DNA from: Nocardia caishijiensis NBRC 108228
GTDB taxonomy: Bacteria; Actinomycetota; Actinomycetes; Mycobacteriales; Mycobacteriaceae
Direction: 5' to 3'
Assembly (NCBI RefSeq): GCF_001612825.1
Contig: NZ_BDBE01000022.1
Location: 43,906-84,594 of the forward strand
Length of the DNA stretch: 40,689 nucleotides
Position 1 is the stretch's first letter. Each line of letters opens with the position of its first letter. The translations under genes and the position numbers were made by a program. The notes beneath the pieces were generated by a model. It did no database searches and was not told the origin of the DNA. It saw only the letters and a program-made list of their open reading frames with translations. Of the stretch, positions 15,961 through 24,418 are shown one piece after another.

Positions 15961-15988
15961 TTCACGGGTGTTCACGCGCCATTTCACG
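15961..15988. repeat. Three TTCACG direct repeats upstream of the mannosyltransferase
   Basis: TTCACG occurs at 15961, 15971 and 15983, about one helical turn apart. The block is framed by an inverted repeat GCGGCTC (15953-15959) / GAGCCGC (15994-16000). It fills most of the 78-bp gap before the next gene and may be a regulator-binding site or the terminator of the upstream operon. Confidence 0.35.
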
Positions 15989-16030
15989 GGCGGGAGCCGC
16001 GAGTAACCCGGGCGGCTGGACGATCGGCAT

Positions 16031-17158
16031 GTGCGCATCGTGCAGTTGGCGAACTTCTACGGCCCACGATCCGGTGGGCTGCGCACCGCGCTGCACCATC
16101 TGGGGGAAGGGTATGTGGCCGCCGGGCACGAGGTGGTGTTGATCGTGCCGGGGCCGCGCCGCAGCGAGGAAGTGTTGTCCACGGGTGCGTTGCGGATCAC
16201 GCTGCCCGCGTTCGGGATTCCGTTCACCGGCGGCTACCGGGCGGCCGACCCGAGGGCGGTGGCCGATGTCCTCGCCGGGCTGCGACCCGATGTGCTCGAG
16301 GTGTCGGACCGGCTCACCCTGCGCGGGTTCGGGCGGTGGGCCGGGCGGCGCGGAGTGACCAGTGTGATGATCTCGCACGAGCGGCTCGACCGGCTGCTCG
16401 GTCAGGTGCTCCCCGGGCCCGCCGCCCGTCGCTGCGCCGACCTCGCCAACCGGCGCACCGCCGACGACTACGACATGGTCGTGTGCACCACCGATTTCGC
16501 CCGCGAGGAATTCCACCGGATCGGTGCCCCCAACGTCGAATTGGTGCCGCTCGGGGTGGATCTCGACCTGTTCAGCCCGCGCAGGCGCGACCAGCGACTG
16601 CGGGCCGACCTCGGCGTGGCGGGTCACCCGTTGCTGGTGCACTGCGGGCGACTGTCGGTGGAGAAACGGGTCGACCGCAGCATCGAGGCGATCGGCGCAC
16701 TGCACCGCGCCGGTATGCCGACCCGACTGGTCGTGGCGGGCGACGGGCCACGCCGCGAATCGCTCGAGCGCCGGGCCCGCACCCTGCCACCCCTGCCCGG
16801 TGGCGAACCGGCCGTGCGCTTCACCGGCTTCCTCAGCGATCGCGGCGAGGTGGCGGCGCTGTTGGCCACCGCCGATGTCTCCCTGGCTCCCGGCCCACAC
16901 GAAACCTTCGGCCTGGCCGCCCTGGAAGCCCTCGCCGCGGGCACCCCGGTCGTGGCCAGCCGCTCCTCGGCGCTGGCCGACATCATCACCACCGAATGCG
17001 GGGCGGTCGCCGCCGACCGACCCCGGGCCTTCGCCCGCGCCGTCACCGATGTTCTCGCCATGCCGACCACCCACCGCCGCCGGGCCGCCCGCCACCGCGC
17101 CGAGCAATTCACCTGGCCGCGAGCTGTCGCGGGCATGCTCGCGGTGCTCGACCGCTGA
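16031..17158 (+). CDS. mgtA: GT4-family mannosyltransferase, Rv0557 (MgtA/PimB)-like
   Basis: 375 residues, GT-B fold, retaining. It starts MRIVQLANFYGPRSGGLRTA, closely matching M. tuberculosis Rv0557, including LEVSDRLTLR, ISHERLDR, VCTTDFAREEF, VPLGVDLDLF, HCGRLSVEK and the nucleotide-sugar motif APGPHETFGLAALEAL with the paired Glu. Rv0557 and its corynebacterial counterpart transfer mannose from GDP-mannose to membrane glycolipids (glucuronosyl diacylglycerol or phosphatidylinositol mannoside), at the cytoplasmic face. The GTG at 16031 fits the conserved N-terminus; no Shine-Dalgarno is evident and a GACGAT box ends 6 nt upstream. It is monocistronic and converges with rsmI. Which acceptor is used is not decided by sequence. 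Confidence 0.82.
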   Translation: MRIVQLANFYGPRSGGLRTALHHLGEGYVAAGHEVVLIVPGPRRSEEVLSTGALRITLPAFGIPFTGGYRAADPRAVADVLAGLRPDVLEVSDRLTLRGFGRWAGRRGVTSVMISHERLDRLLGQVLPGPAARRCADLANRRTADDYDMVVCTTDFAREEFHRIGAPNVELVPLGVDLDLFSPRRRDQRLRADLGVAGHPLLVHCGRLSVEKRVDRSIEAIGALHRAGMPTRLVVAGDGPRRESLERRARTLPPLPGGEPAVRFTGFLSDRGEVAALLATADVSLAPGPHETFGLAALEALAAGTPVVASRSSALADIITTECGAVAADRPRAFARAVTDVLAMPTTHRRRAARHRAEQFTWPRAVAGMLAVLDR

Positions 17159-17219
17159 CCCGACCGGCTGCGCGTCGCTGTTGCTCGTGCGCGCCCGGTG
17201 GCCGCCGCGCTCGCTGTGG

Positions 17220-18047
17220 TCAGTCGGCCGAGCGGGCGGCCAGGACGGCGTCGTAGAGTTCGCGGCGCGAGGCGCCTCGGCCCGCCGACACTTCCGCGCA
17301 CGCGTCCTTGAGGCGCATGCCGCCCGCGACCAGAGTCTCGACCTCGTCGACGAGTTGGGCCGGTTCGGCCGAAACCGGTTGGGCGCCTTCGAGAACCACG
17401 GTGATCTCACCACGCGCGCCGTCGACCGCCCAGTCGGCCAGTTCACCGAGGGTGCCGCGAACCACCTCCTCGTAGGTCTTGGTGAGTTCACGGCAGACGG
17501 CGGCGCGGCGGTCGGGACCGAGCACGGCGACCGCGTCGGCGAGGCACTCGGCGAGCCGGTGGGGTGCCTCGAAGAACACGCAGGCACGCTGCTCGGAGGT
17601 CAAGGTGCGCAACCACTCCCGGCGCTGGCCGCCTTTGCGCGGGGCGAAACCGTCGAAGCAGAACCGCTCCACCGGCAGCCCCGACAGGGCCAGCGCGGTG
17701 GTGACGGCCGACGGCCCGGGCAGGCAGGTCACCGGCAGCTCACGCTCCACGGCGGCGGCCACCAGCCGATAGCCGGGGTCGCTCACCGACGGCATGCCCG
17801 CATCGGTCACCAGGAGCACCGTGAGCCCCCCGGCGATGTCGTCGAGCAGGGCGGGGATGCGCGCGGTCTCGACATGGTCGTAGAAGCTGACGACGCGACC
17901 GGTGATCTCCACCCCGAGTGCCTTGGCCAGGGATCGGGTGCGGCGGGTGTCCTCGGCGGCGACCACATCGGCCGTGCCGAGCGCGTCGCGCAGCCGCTGC
18001 GACGCGTCGCCGATATCGCCCATCGGGGTTGCCGCTAGGACCAACAC
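17220..18047 (-). CDS. rsmI: 16S rRNA 2'-O-ribose C1402 methyltransferase RsmI
   Basis: 275 residues of the tetrapyrrole-methylase fold. It methylates the ribose of C1402 in the decoding centre of 16S rRNA, using S-adenosylmethionine. Visible signatures: LVLAATPMGDIGDAS at the N-terminus, AEDTRRT, the cofactor loop VTDAGMPSVSDPGYRLV, CLPGPSAVTTALALSG, FEAPHRL and RELTKTYEEVVRG. The C-terminal small domain (KDACAEVSAGRGASRRELYDAVL) is typical. The GTG at 18047 begins the first strand. Head-to-head with pmt, as Rv1003 and Rv1002c are in M. tuberculosis. Confidence 0.94.
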   Translation of the reverse strand: MLVLAATPMGDIGDASQRLRDALGTADVVAAEDTRRTRSLAKALGVEITGRVVSFYDHVETARIPALLDDIAGGLTVLLVTDAGMPSVSDPGYRLVAAAVERELPVTCLPGPSAVTTALALSGLPVERFCFDGFAPRKGGQRREWLRTLTSEQRACVFFEAPHRLAECLADAVAVLGPDRRAAVCRELTKTYEEVVRGTLGELADWAVDGARGEITVVLEGAQPVSAEPAQLVDEVETLVAGGMRLKDACAEVSAGRGASRRELYDAVLAARSAD

Positions 18048-18140
18048 GGTGGGGTTCCGCCTCTCCGGGAGTTCGGCCGCAGGCGGTGCGTGCGGCGCGC
18101 GGTGCCAGTGGGTGGCGCGCCGCCCATTCTGTCAGGTGAC

Positions 18141-18154
18141 CCGGTCCGGACCGG
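18141..18154. repeat. 14-bp palindrome in the rsmI-pmt divergent region
   Basis: CCGGTCCGGACCGG is a perfect palindrome 31 bp upstream of the pmt -10 box. Such a site can bind a dimeric regulator, but a GC-only palindrome in GC-rich DNA may also be chance. Confidence 0.25.
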
Positions 18155-18185
18155 TGTCGGCTCGGCCCGAGTCGGTGCCACCGCC

Positions 18186-18191
18186 TACGAT
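18186..18191 (+). promoter_or_regulatory. -10 box of a probably leaderless pmt transcript
   Basis: TACGAT ends 6 nt before the GTG at 18198. The next bases, CGGGGC, are too close to serve as a Shine-Dalgarno. Confidence 0.5.
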
Positions 18192-18197
18192 CGGGGC

Positions 18198-19793
18198 GTG
18201 ATCCCGGTGACCGAAGCCCGTTCGACGCGCCCGGTGCCAGCCGTGGTGAGCCCGGCCCCGCTGCGCCCGGCCCCCGATTTCGGGCCGCTCGACAGGGCAC
18301 GCGGCTGGGTGGTCACCCTGGTCCTCACGCTGATCGCGGCCATCACCCGCATCGTGAATCTGAACTACCCCACCGACGCGCGCACACCGGTTTTCGACGA
18401 GAAGCACTACGCCCCACAGGCCTGGCAGATGGTCACCGGCGGCGGCGTCGAGGACAACCCCGCCTACGGCCTGGTCGTACACCCCCCGGTCGGCAAACAG
18501 TTCATCGCCGTCAGCGAGGCACTGTTCGGTTACAACGCCTGGGGTTGGCGCGGCACCGCCGCCCTGGCGGGCACCGTGCTGGTGCTGCTGGTGATCCGGA
18601 TCGTGCGGCGGATGTCGCGGTCGACGCTGATCGGCGCGTTCGCGGGCATCCTGCTCATCGCCGACGGCCTCACCTTCGTGTCCTCACGCATCGGCATGCT
18701 CGACATCTTCATGGCGCTGCTGGTCACCGCCGCGTTCGGCTGCCTGATCGTCGACCGCGACGACGTACGCGAGCGGATGGCCCGCGCCGACCTGGCCGGG
18801 CGCGTCGGCCGCACCGACTTGGGACCGCGACTCGGGGTGCGCTGGTGGCGTTTCGGCGCGGGCGTGCTGCTCGGTCTCGCCTGCGGAACGAAATGGTCGG
18901 GCATCTATTTCGTCATGTTCTTCGGTCTGATGAGCGTGGCCTTCGACGTGAGCGCCCGGCGCGCGTACGGGGTGCGCAGGCCGTGGGTCGGCACGCTGGT
19001 GCGTGACGTCGGGCCCGCGCTGTACGCCCTGGTCGTGATTCCGCTGGTGGTGTACCTGTCGTCGTACTGGGCGTGGTTCGCCAGCGAGACCGGGACCTAT
19101 CGGCACGCGGTCGGCAACTACGTCGGCACCGGCGGCGGATTCGCCTTCCTGCCCGACGCGCTGCGCTCGCTCTGGTACTACCAGGGCGAAACCCTGGACT
19201 TCCATTCGACGCTCACCAATTCGGCGGGCAATCACCACCCGTGGGAATCCAAGCCGTGGACCTGGCCGATGGGTCTGCGCCCGATGCTCTACTACTACGC
19301 CGACGGCACCGTCACCGGGTGCGGCGAGGCGCAGTGCGTGAAGGCCGTGATGGCCGTCGGCACCCCGGCGCTGTGGTGGCTGGCCCTGCCCGCGCTCGGC
19401 TGGATGATCTGGCGCGCGGTGACCCGACGCGACTGGCGGTACGCGGCGGTGCTCGTCGGGTACGGCGCCGGTCTGCTGCCCTGGTTCCTCACCCTCGACC
19501 GACAGATGTACTTCTTCTACGCCGTCGTGCTCGCCCCGTTCCTCGCGATGGGTGTCGCGCTGGTCCTCGGCGACATCCTCGGACCGTCGCAGCGCGGCGG
19601 AGTGCCGCGCAGCCCGACCGGGACCTACCTGCCCGCCCGGGTCGACGAGCGCTACGCCCTCGGGCTGTTGATCGTCTCCATCTATCTCGGCCTGGTGGTC
19701 GCGAACTTCGTCTGGTTGTGGCCCATTCTCACGGGCATGCCGATCAGCACCGCCACCTGGCAGGACCATCTCTGGTTACCGAGCTGGCGCTGA
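18198..19793 (+). CDS. pmt: Polyprenyl-phosphate-mannose--protein O-mannosyltransferase
   Basis: 531-residue GT39 membrane enzyme, orthologous by context and sequence to Rv1002c (522 residues). It transfers mannose from polyprenyl-phosphate-mannose to Ser/Thr of exported proteins on the outer face of the membrane. The catalytic acidic pair is in the first external loop (PVFDEKHYAPQAWQ), followed by GLVVHPPVGKQ. Helix-rich segments alternate with a central loop (NYVGTGGGFAFLPDALRSLW; NHHPWESKPWTW) typical of the family. The GTG at 18198 lies 6 nt after a TACGAT box. It ends 4 bp from the convergent gntR-type gene, with no terminator between them. Confidence 0.94.
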   Translation: MIPVTEARSTRPVPAVVSPAPLRPAPDFGPLDRARGWVVTLVLTLIAAITRIVNLNYPTDARTPVFDEKHYAPQAWQMVTGGGVEDNPAYGLVVHPPVGKQFIAVSEALFGYNAWGWRGTAALAGTVLVLLVIRIVRRMSRSTLIGAFAGILLIADGLTFVSSRIGMLDIFMALLVTAAFGCLIVDRDDVRERMARADLAGRVGRTDLGPRLGVRWWRFGAGVLLGLACGTKWSGIYFVMFFGLMSVAFDVSARRAYGVRRPWVGTLVRDVGPALYALVVIPLVVYLSSYWAWFASETGTYRHAVGNYVGTGGGFAFLPDALRSLWYYQGETLDFHSTLTNSAGNHHPWESKPWTWPMGLRPMLYYYADGTVTGCGEAQCVKAVMAVGTPALWWLALPALGWMIWRAVTRRDWRYAAVLVGYGAGLLPWFLTLDRQMYFFYAVVLAPFLAMGVALVLGDILGPSQRGGVPRSPTGTYLPARVDERYALGLLIVSIYLGLVVANFVWLWPILTGMPISTATWQDHLWLPSWR

Positions 19794-19797
19794 CCGT

Positions 19798-20154
19798 TCA
19801 GCCGAGCGCGCGGTGCACGAAGTCGATGGCATCGCTGTCGGTGAGGCCGAGCCTGCGGATGGTCGTCACGTAGTCGACGGCGGCGCGACCGGCGACATCG
19901 CGGGTCGGATCGCCCGACGACGCGATGAAAGAGCCCTGGCGGCCCCGGGTTTCGAGTACCCCGTCGGCCTCGAGTTCGCGGTAGGCGCGGGCAACGGTGT
20001 TGGGCGCGATACCGAGGTCGGCGGCCAGCGCCCGCACCGTCGGGATCTTGGTGCCCGCCGTGAGTGTGCCCGCGCGGACCTGTTCGATCACCGCCAGGCG
20101 CAACTGCTCGTACGGCGGCTGGGTGGAATCGCTGGACAGCTCGACGTGGAACAT
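19798..20154 (-). CDS. GntR-family (YtrA-type) transcriptional repressor
   Basis: 118 residues: an N-terminal winged helix (PPYEQLRLAVIEQVRAGTL, KIPTVRALAADLGIAPNTVA, RAYRELEADGVLETRGRQGS) and a short helical tail of about 40 residues, the size of the YtrA subfamily. Such proteins bind palindromes as dimers and usually control their own operon or nearby transporters. Its ATG overlaps the stop of arcA by one base (TGATG), so it is translated from the arcA message; this suggests feedback control of arginine deiminase. The ligand-sensing part is minimal, so the signal is unknown. Confidence 0.88.
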   Translation of the reverse strand: MFHVELSSDSTQPPYEQLRLAVIEQVRAGTLTAGTKIPTVRALAADLGIAPNTVARAYRELEADGVLETRGRQGSFIASSGDPTRDVAGRAAVDYVTTIRRLGLTDSDAIDFVHRALG

Positions 20155-21389
20155 CACACCTCGTCTCGGGACAGCGGACAGGACATGCACCGGGGTCCGC
20201 CGCGCCCGGACCCCAGCTCCGAACCCTGGATGGTGAGCACCTCGATCCCCGCGTCGGTCAGGCGGGAGTTGGTCATCTCGTTGCGTTCGTAGGCCACCAC
20301 GACGCCGGGGGCGAGCGCGAGGGTGTTGTTGCCGTCGTCCCACTGCTCACGTTCGGCGGCGGGCCCGTCGCGCCCGGTATCGATCACCCGCAGCGTCTCG
20401 ATGCCCATCGCGGCGGCCGCGGCGGGCAGGAACGGTTCGGGGCCGCTGATGCTGATGCGCTCGGTGTCGCCGCGTCCGGTGAAGCCGTCCTCGCGGCGGA
20501 TCGTGAACGCGCGCAGCGTTTCCCGGACGCCGGGGTACATCACCACCGCATCGGTGTCGACCATGGTGCACACGGTGTCCAGGTGCATGGTCGCGCGGTT
20601 CTGAGCGATCGGCACGACGAGCACGGTGTGGGCCAGGTCGTCGTCGAAGAGGCTGCGCGCCAACGCTTCCGCACCCGCCGGGGTGGTCCGCTCGCCGACA
20701 CCGACCGCGACGACGCCGGGGGCGAGCAGGAGCACATCGCCGCCTTCGATGGGGGCGGTGTGGGATTCGTAGGCCCGGCGCACGCCCAGGAAGCGCGGGT
20801 GGAAGGCGTAGACGAGGTCGGTGATGGAGGTTTCGCGACTGCGCGCGGGCAGGGCGAGCGAGGTGATCGCCACCTTGGGGCCCACCCAGAACGAGGAGTC
20901 GCGGGTGAACAGCAGGTTGGGCAGCGGGTCGATGACGAAATCGGCGCCGTGGTGCATCCGCCGCACCAGCGAAGTGGTGTCGGGGCCGAACGGGAGTTCG
21001 TCGAATGTCATTCCGGCCATGAGGATGTCGGCCAGCTCGGGTGCCTCGACCTTGCGGAGTTCGGCGGCGAGCTGGTCGGCGAGATCGTGGCCGAGCCGTC
21101 GCGCGTCGACGGCGGCGGAGATGCCCTGGATGCGGGCGGCGCCGCTGGTCGCGAGGGTTTCGGTGAGCAGGTCGGCGAGCAGCAGGACCTCGACTCCTCG
21201 CCCGCGCAGCACGGCGGCGAAGGCGTCGTGTTCCTCCTGGGCGCGTTCCACCCAGGGGATGCCGTCGAAGAGCAGCTGATCGTTGTTGCTCGGGGTGAGC
21301 CTGCGCAGCTCATCGCCGGGCCGGTGCAGCAGCACCGTGCGCAATGTGCCCACCTCGGAGGTGACAGCCAGGCGCGAGTCCGTTCCCAT
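20154..21389 (-). CDS. arcA: Arginine deiminase
   Basis: 411 residues. It converts L-arginine to citrulline and ammonia, the first step of the arginine deiminase pathway; the M. tuberculosis counterpart is Rv1001. Visible signatures: [20 protein letters not shown] at the N-terminus, [37 protein letters not shown] (catalytic His) and [15 protein letters not shown] at the end, with nucleophile Cys401. The ATG at 21389 is 6 nt after a TACGGT box; upstream extension would cross the intergenic region. No arcB or arcC is nearby, so ornithine carbamoyltransferase and carbamate kinase steps are not encoded here. Followed by an overlapping gntR-type gene. Confidence 0.94.
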   Translation of the reverse strand: MGTDSRLAVTSEVGTLRTVLLHRPGDELRRLTPSNNDQLLFDGIPWVERAQEEHDAFAAVLRGRGVEVLLLADLLTETLATSGAARIQGISAAVDARRLGHDLADQLAAELRKVEAPELADILMAGMTFDELPFGPDTTSLVRRMHHGADFVIDPLPNLLFTRDSSFWVGPKVAITSLALPARSRETSITDLVYAFHPRFLGVRRAYESHTAPIEGGDVLLLAPGVVAVGVGERTTPAGAEALARSLFDDDLAHTVLVVPIAQNRATMHLDTVCTMVDTDAVVMYPGVRETLRAFTIRREDGFTGRGDTERISISGPEPFLPAAAAAMGIETLRVIDTGRDGPAAEREQWDDGNNTLALAPGVVVAYERNEMTNSRLTDAGIEVLTIQGSELGSGRGGPRCMSCPLSRDEV

Positions 21390-21395
21390 GCCGAA

Positions 21396-21401
21396 ACCGT
21401 A
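21396..21401 (-). promoter_or_regulatory. -10 box of a probably leaderless arcA transcript
   Basis: On the minus strand TACGGT is followed by TTCGGC and then the arcA ATG at 21389, a 6-nt spacing. There is no Shine-Dalgarno. Confidence 0.5.
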
Positions 21402-21469
21402 ATGCGAGCGGGGCGTGGCTGCCAGGAAGACCCGCACCGAGTCACCCCGTTTTCGTACACCACACAAGT

Positions 21470-21489
21470 ACCTCAAGTATTGTTGAGGT
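21470..21489. promoter_or_regulatory. SoxR operator (soxbox)
   Basis: ACCTCAA-N6-TTGAGGT is a perfect inverted repeat. The 18-mer CCTCAAGTATTGTTGAGG matches the enterobacterial SoxR-box arms (CCTCAAG-N4-CTTGAGG) with one arm change. It lies between arcA and soxR, ending 21 nt before the soxR ATG, so autoregulation is expected. It is about 80 bp from the arcA start and could also affect that gene. Confidence 0.8.
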
Positions 21490-21510
21490 GAAAGCGGGAG
21501 GAGACAGGAA

Positions 21511-21996
21511 ATGACGACGGCCGATTGGCAAACGAAGGAGCTGACCCCAGGTCAGCTTTCCGAGCGTAGTGGAGTTGCAGTGTCCGCGTTGCACTTCTAC
21601 GAACGCGAAGGTCTCATAACGAGTCGTCGAACCAGTGGCAATCAACGCCGCTACGCGCGCGAGACGCTGCGGCGGGTGGCGTTCATCCGCATCTCCCAGC
21701 GCGTCGGTATCCCGCTCAGCGACATCCGTTCCGCCCTCGACCGGCTGCCCGAGGGCCGCACACCGACCCGACGCGATTGGGAGGCCGTGTCGACCACTTG
21801 GCGTGCTGACCTCGACGAACGGATCACCCAGCTCACGCGCCTGCGCGACAACCTGACCGGGTGCATCGGTTGTGGATGCCTGTCGCTCGGCTCGTGCAAG
21901 CTCGTCAACGAACACGACCGCCTCGGCGCGGAGGGGCCGGGCGCGCGCGTGCTCGACGTGCACCTGAACTGCCCACCGAAAAGCGGCTGCGCCTAG
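21511..21996 (+). CDS. soxR: Redox-sensitive MerR-family regulator SoxR
   Basis: 161 residues. MerR winged helix ([20 protein letters not shown]), dimer helix, then the [2Fe-2S] binding motif with correct spacing: Cys118, Cys121, Cys123 and Cys129 ([12 protein letters not shown]). Oxidation of the cluster by redox-cycling compounds or superoxide activates SoxR. In actinobacteria it usually controls oxidoreductases and efflux genes rather than soxS. The ATG at 21511 follows a strong GGGAGGAGA. The typical operator lies just upstream. The gene 32 bp downstream may be co-transcribed, making it a candidate target. Confidence 0.95.
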   Translation: MTTADWQTKELTPGQLSERSGVAVSALHFYEREGLITSRRTSGNQRRYARETLRRVAFIRISQRVGIPLSDIRSALDRLPEGRTPTRRDWEAVSTTWRADLDERITQLTRLRDNLTGCIGCGCLSLGSCKLVNEHDRLGAEGPGARVLDVHLNCPPKSGCA

Positions 21997-22028
21997 CCGC
22001 GCTCGGACGGCTCGGGCATCATCGCGGT

Positions 22029-22781
22029 ATGACTTCTCTCGAGACCCGCGCCAAGACCCTGCTCGCGCTGCACCGCCCCGGCGACCCGGTGGTCCTGCCG
22101 ACGGTGTGGGACGCCTGGTCGGCGAATGTCGCTGTGAGCGCCGGTTTTTCGGGCCTGACGATGGGCAGCCACCCGGTGGCCGACTCGATCGGGCGCCCCG
22201 ACGGCGAGGGGATGAGCTTCGACGAACTGCTCGCTCGGGTCGCGCAGGTGACCGCGTCGGTGCAGGTGCCGGTGTCGGTCGACATCGAGTCCGGGTACGG
22301 ACTCGAGCCGTTGCAGCTCATCGACGGCCTGCTCGCGGCAGGCGCCGTAGGCCTCAACATCGAGGACACCGTGCACAGCGAGGGCAAGCGGCTGCGTGAC
22401 GCCCAGGAGCACGCCGACCTGGTGCGCGGCCTGCGTGAGGCCGCCGATGCCACCGGCGTGCACGTCGTCGTGAACGCCCGCACCGACCTGTTCCTGCGCC
22501 AGGACGGCGACGAAGCCGACCGCGTCGACCGCGCCGTCGCCCGGCTGACCCTCGCCGCCGAGGCGGGGGCCGACGTCCTCTACCCGGTCGGCCGCCACGC
22601 CGACGACGTCCTGCGCCGTCTCACCACCGAACTCCCGCGCCCGGTCAACGCGATCGGTCAGCCGGGCACACCGGCCAAGTCCTACTTCGCCGAGCTGGGT
22701 GTGGCCCGCGTCAGCTTCGGCCCCTTCCTCCAGGCCGCACTCGCCACCGAGGCCACCCGCCTGCTCGACGCCTGGAAGTGA
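22029..22781 (+). CDS. Isocitrate lyase/PEP mutase family protein (Rv1998c-like)
   Basis: 250-residue TIM barrel of the PEP mutase/isocitrate lyase superfamily, which makes or breaks C-C or C-P bonds next to a Mg2+-bound alpha-oxyacid. Motifs: LPTVWDAWSA, the metal/oxyanion segment VSVDIESGYG, GLNIEDT and VVNARTD. The KKCGH loop of true isocitrate lyase is absent, and it is about half that enzyme's length, so it is not a glyoxylate-shunt enzyme. It resembles M. tuberculosis Rv1998c in size. The actual substrate is unknown. It lies 32 bp behind soxR and is followed by a clear terminator. Confidence 0.85.
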   Translation: MTSLETRAKTLLALHRPGDPVVLPTVWDAWSANVAVSAGFSGLTMGSHPVADSIGRPDGEGMSFDELLARVAQVTASVQVPVSVDIESGYGLEPLQLIDGLLAAGAVGLNIEDTVHSEGKRLRDAQEHADLVRGLREAADATGVHVVVNARTDLFLRQDGDEADRVDRAVARLTLAAEAGADVLYPVGRHADDVLRRLTTELPRPVNAIGQPGTPAKSYFAELGVARVSFGPFLQAALATEATRLLDAWK

Positions 22782-22787
22782 ATCGCC

Positions 22788-22826
22788 TGCGGCGCACCCG
22801 GAGACCAGGTGCGCCGCAACGGTTTT
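22788..22826. terminator. Terminator between the PEP mutase-family gene and metG
   Basis: An 11-bp perfect stem, TGCGGCGCACC (22788-22798) with GGTGCGCCGCA (22808-22818), and a 9-nt loop, followed by a TTTT run at 22823-22826 in the plus direction. The convergent metG stop is at 22831, so it probably serves both genes. Confidence 0.75.
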
Positions 22827-22830
22827 CGAT

Positions 22831-24396
22831 CTAATCCTTCGGTTCCACGTACCGGGGGAAGACCGGTTCCGGGGCGGGAAGGTCGGTGCCGGGGGCGAGG
22901 GGGGTGGACAGGTCGGCGAAGGTGCGGGCCTCCTGGCCGAGCAGGTCGAGGAGCTTGGCGGCCGAGCCGGGCATCACCGGCTGGACCAGGATCGCGACCA
23001 CGCGGACCACTTCGAGGGTGACGTAGAGGACCGTCGCCATGCGGGCCAGGTCTTCCTCGGTGCCCGACTTGCGCAGCGCCCAGGGGGCGTTGGCCGAGAA
23101 GTAGCGGTTGGTCTCGCCGAGGGTGAGCCAGATGGCTTCCAACGCCAGGTGCATCTGCTGGGCGTCGAATTCGGTGCGGCACTTGTCGAGCAGACCGGCG
23201 GCGCGGTCGAGTAGGGCGCGGTCGTCGGCGGTGAACTCGCCCGGTGTCGGCACCTTGGCGTCGCAGTTCTTGTTGACCATGGTCAGGCTGCGCTGCGCCA
23301 GGTTGCCGAACTCGTTGGCCAGGTCGCTGTTGATGCGGCCCGCGATGGCCTCGTTGCTGTAGCTGCCGTCCTGGCCGTAGGAGATCTCGCGCAGCAGGAA
23401 GAAGCGCACCTGGTCGAGGCCGTAGGTGGCGACCAGATCGAGCGGGTCGACGATGTTGCCCGTCGACTTCGACATCTTCTCGCCCTTGTTGTACAGGAAC
23501 CCGTGCACGAAGACGCGCTCCGGCAGTTCGATGCCCGCCGACATCAGGAACGCGGGCCAGTACACCGTGTGGAAGCGGGTGATGTCCTTGCCGATGATGT
23601 GCACGTTCGCGGGCCAGAACTTGCGGAACCGATCGGAATCGGTGTCCGGGAAGCCCACGCCGGTCAGATAATTGGTGAGCGCGTCGACCCACACGTACAT
23701 CACGTGATCGGGGTGCCCCGGCACCGGAACGCCCCAGTCGAAGGTGGTGCGTGAGATCGACAGATCCTTCAGCCCGGCCTTGACGTAGCTGACGATCTCG
23801 TTGCGCCGGGTGGCGGGCGCGATGAACTCCGGGTGGTTTTCGTAGAGCTCGAGCAGCTTGTCCTGGTACTCGGACAGTTTGAAGAAGAAGTTCGACTCCT
23901 CGGTCCATGTGACCGGGGTCTGCGACTCGGTGGACACGCGGGTGCCGTCGTCGAGGAGGGTGGTCTCCTCCTCGGTGTAGAACGCCTCGTCGCGCACCGA
24001 GTACCAGCCGGAGTAGTTGCCGAGGTAGATGTCGCCGTTGGCGAGCATCCGCTCCCAGATGGCGACGCTCGCCGCCTTGTGGTCCTCGTCGGTGGTGCGG
24101 ATGAAGCGGTCGTAGGAGACGTCGAGCGCCTTGTCCATGGCTTCGAAGACGTCGGAGTTGCGGGCCGCGAGCTCCTGCACCGGGACGCCTTCGGAGGCGG
24201 CGGTCTGCTGCATCTTCTGGCCGTGCTCGTCGGTACCGGTCATGAAGAACACGTCGTATCCGTCGAGACGCTTGAAGCGGGCCAGCGCGTCGGTGGAGAT
24301 GTACTCGTACGCGTGCCCCATATGCGGCGCACCGTTCGGGTAGGCGATGGCCGTGGTGATGTAGAAGGCAGGCTGGGGCTCGCTTCGCTCGCTCAT
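22831..24396 (-). CDS. metG: Methionyl-tRNA synthetase
   Basis: 521 residues (M. tuberculosis MetS is of the same length class). It charges tRNA-Met with methionine in the cytoplasm. The class I signatures are intact: HMGH (His25-His28) in [14 protein letters not shown] and KMSKST later, along with TGTDEHGQK and [14 protein letters not shown]. It lacks the C-terminal EMAP-like domain found in some homologues, as in mycobacteria. The ATG at 24396 begins the conserved N-terminus and lies 10 nt after a TACAGT box. Head-to-head with tatD, as in Rv1007c/Rv1008. Confidence 0.96.
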   Translation of the reverse strand: MSERSEPQPAFYITTAIAYPNGAPHMGHAYEYISTDALARFKRLDGYDVFFMTGTDEHGQKMQQTAASEGVPVQELAARNSDVFEAMDKALDVSYDRFIRTTDEDHKAASVAIWERMLANGDIYLGNYSGWYSVRDEAFYTEEETTLLDDGTRVSTESQTPVTWTEESNFFFKLSEYQDKLLELYENHPEFIAPATRRNEIVSYVKAGLKDLSISRTTFDWGVPVPGHPDHVMYVWVDALTNYLTGVGFPDTDSDRFRKFWPANVHIIGKDITRFHTVYWPAFLMSAGIELPERVFVHGFLYNKGEKMSKSTGNIVDPLDLVATYGLDQVRFFLLREISYGQDGSYSNEAIAGRINSDLANEFGNLAQRSLTMVNKNCDAKVPTPGEFTADDRALLDRAAGLLDKCRTEFDAQQMHLALEAIWLTLGETNRYFSANAPWALRKSGTEEDLARMATVLYVTLEVVRVVAILVQPVMPGSAAKLLDLLGQEARTFADLSTPLAPGTDLPAPEPVFPRYVEPKD

Positions 24397-24405
24397 GATG
24401 GCAAC

Positions 24406-24412
24406 TACTGTA
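24406..24412. promoter_or_regulatory. Overlapping divergent -10 boxes for metG and tatD
   Basis: TACTGT (24406-24411) on the plus strand ends 7 nt before the tatD GTG at 24419. The same bases read on the minus strand give TACAGT (24412-24407), 10 nt before the metG ATG at 24396. Neither start has a Shine-Dalgarno. The two promoters cannot be occupied together. Confidence 0.5.
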
Positions 24413-24418
24413 ATCCGC

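Noticed and set aside
22029..22781. Isocitrate lyase of the glyoxylate shunt
   Set aside because: Too short and without the KKCGH catalytic loop; a PEP mutase-family enzyme of unknown substrate fits better.
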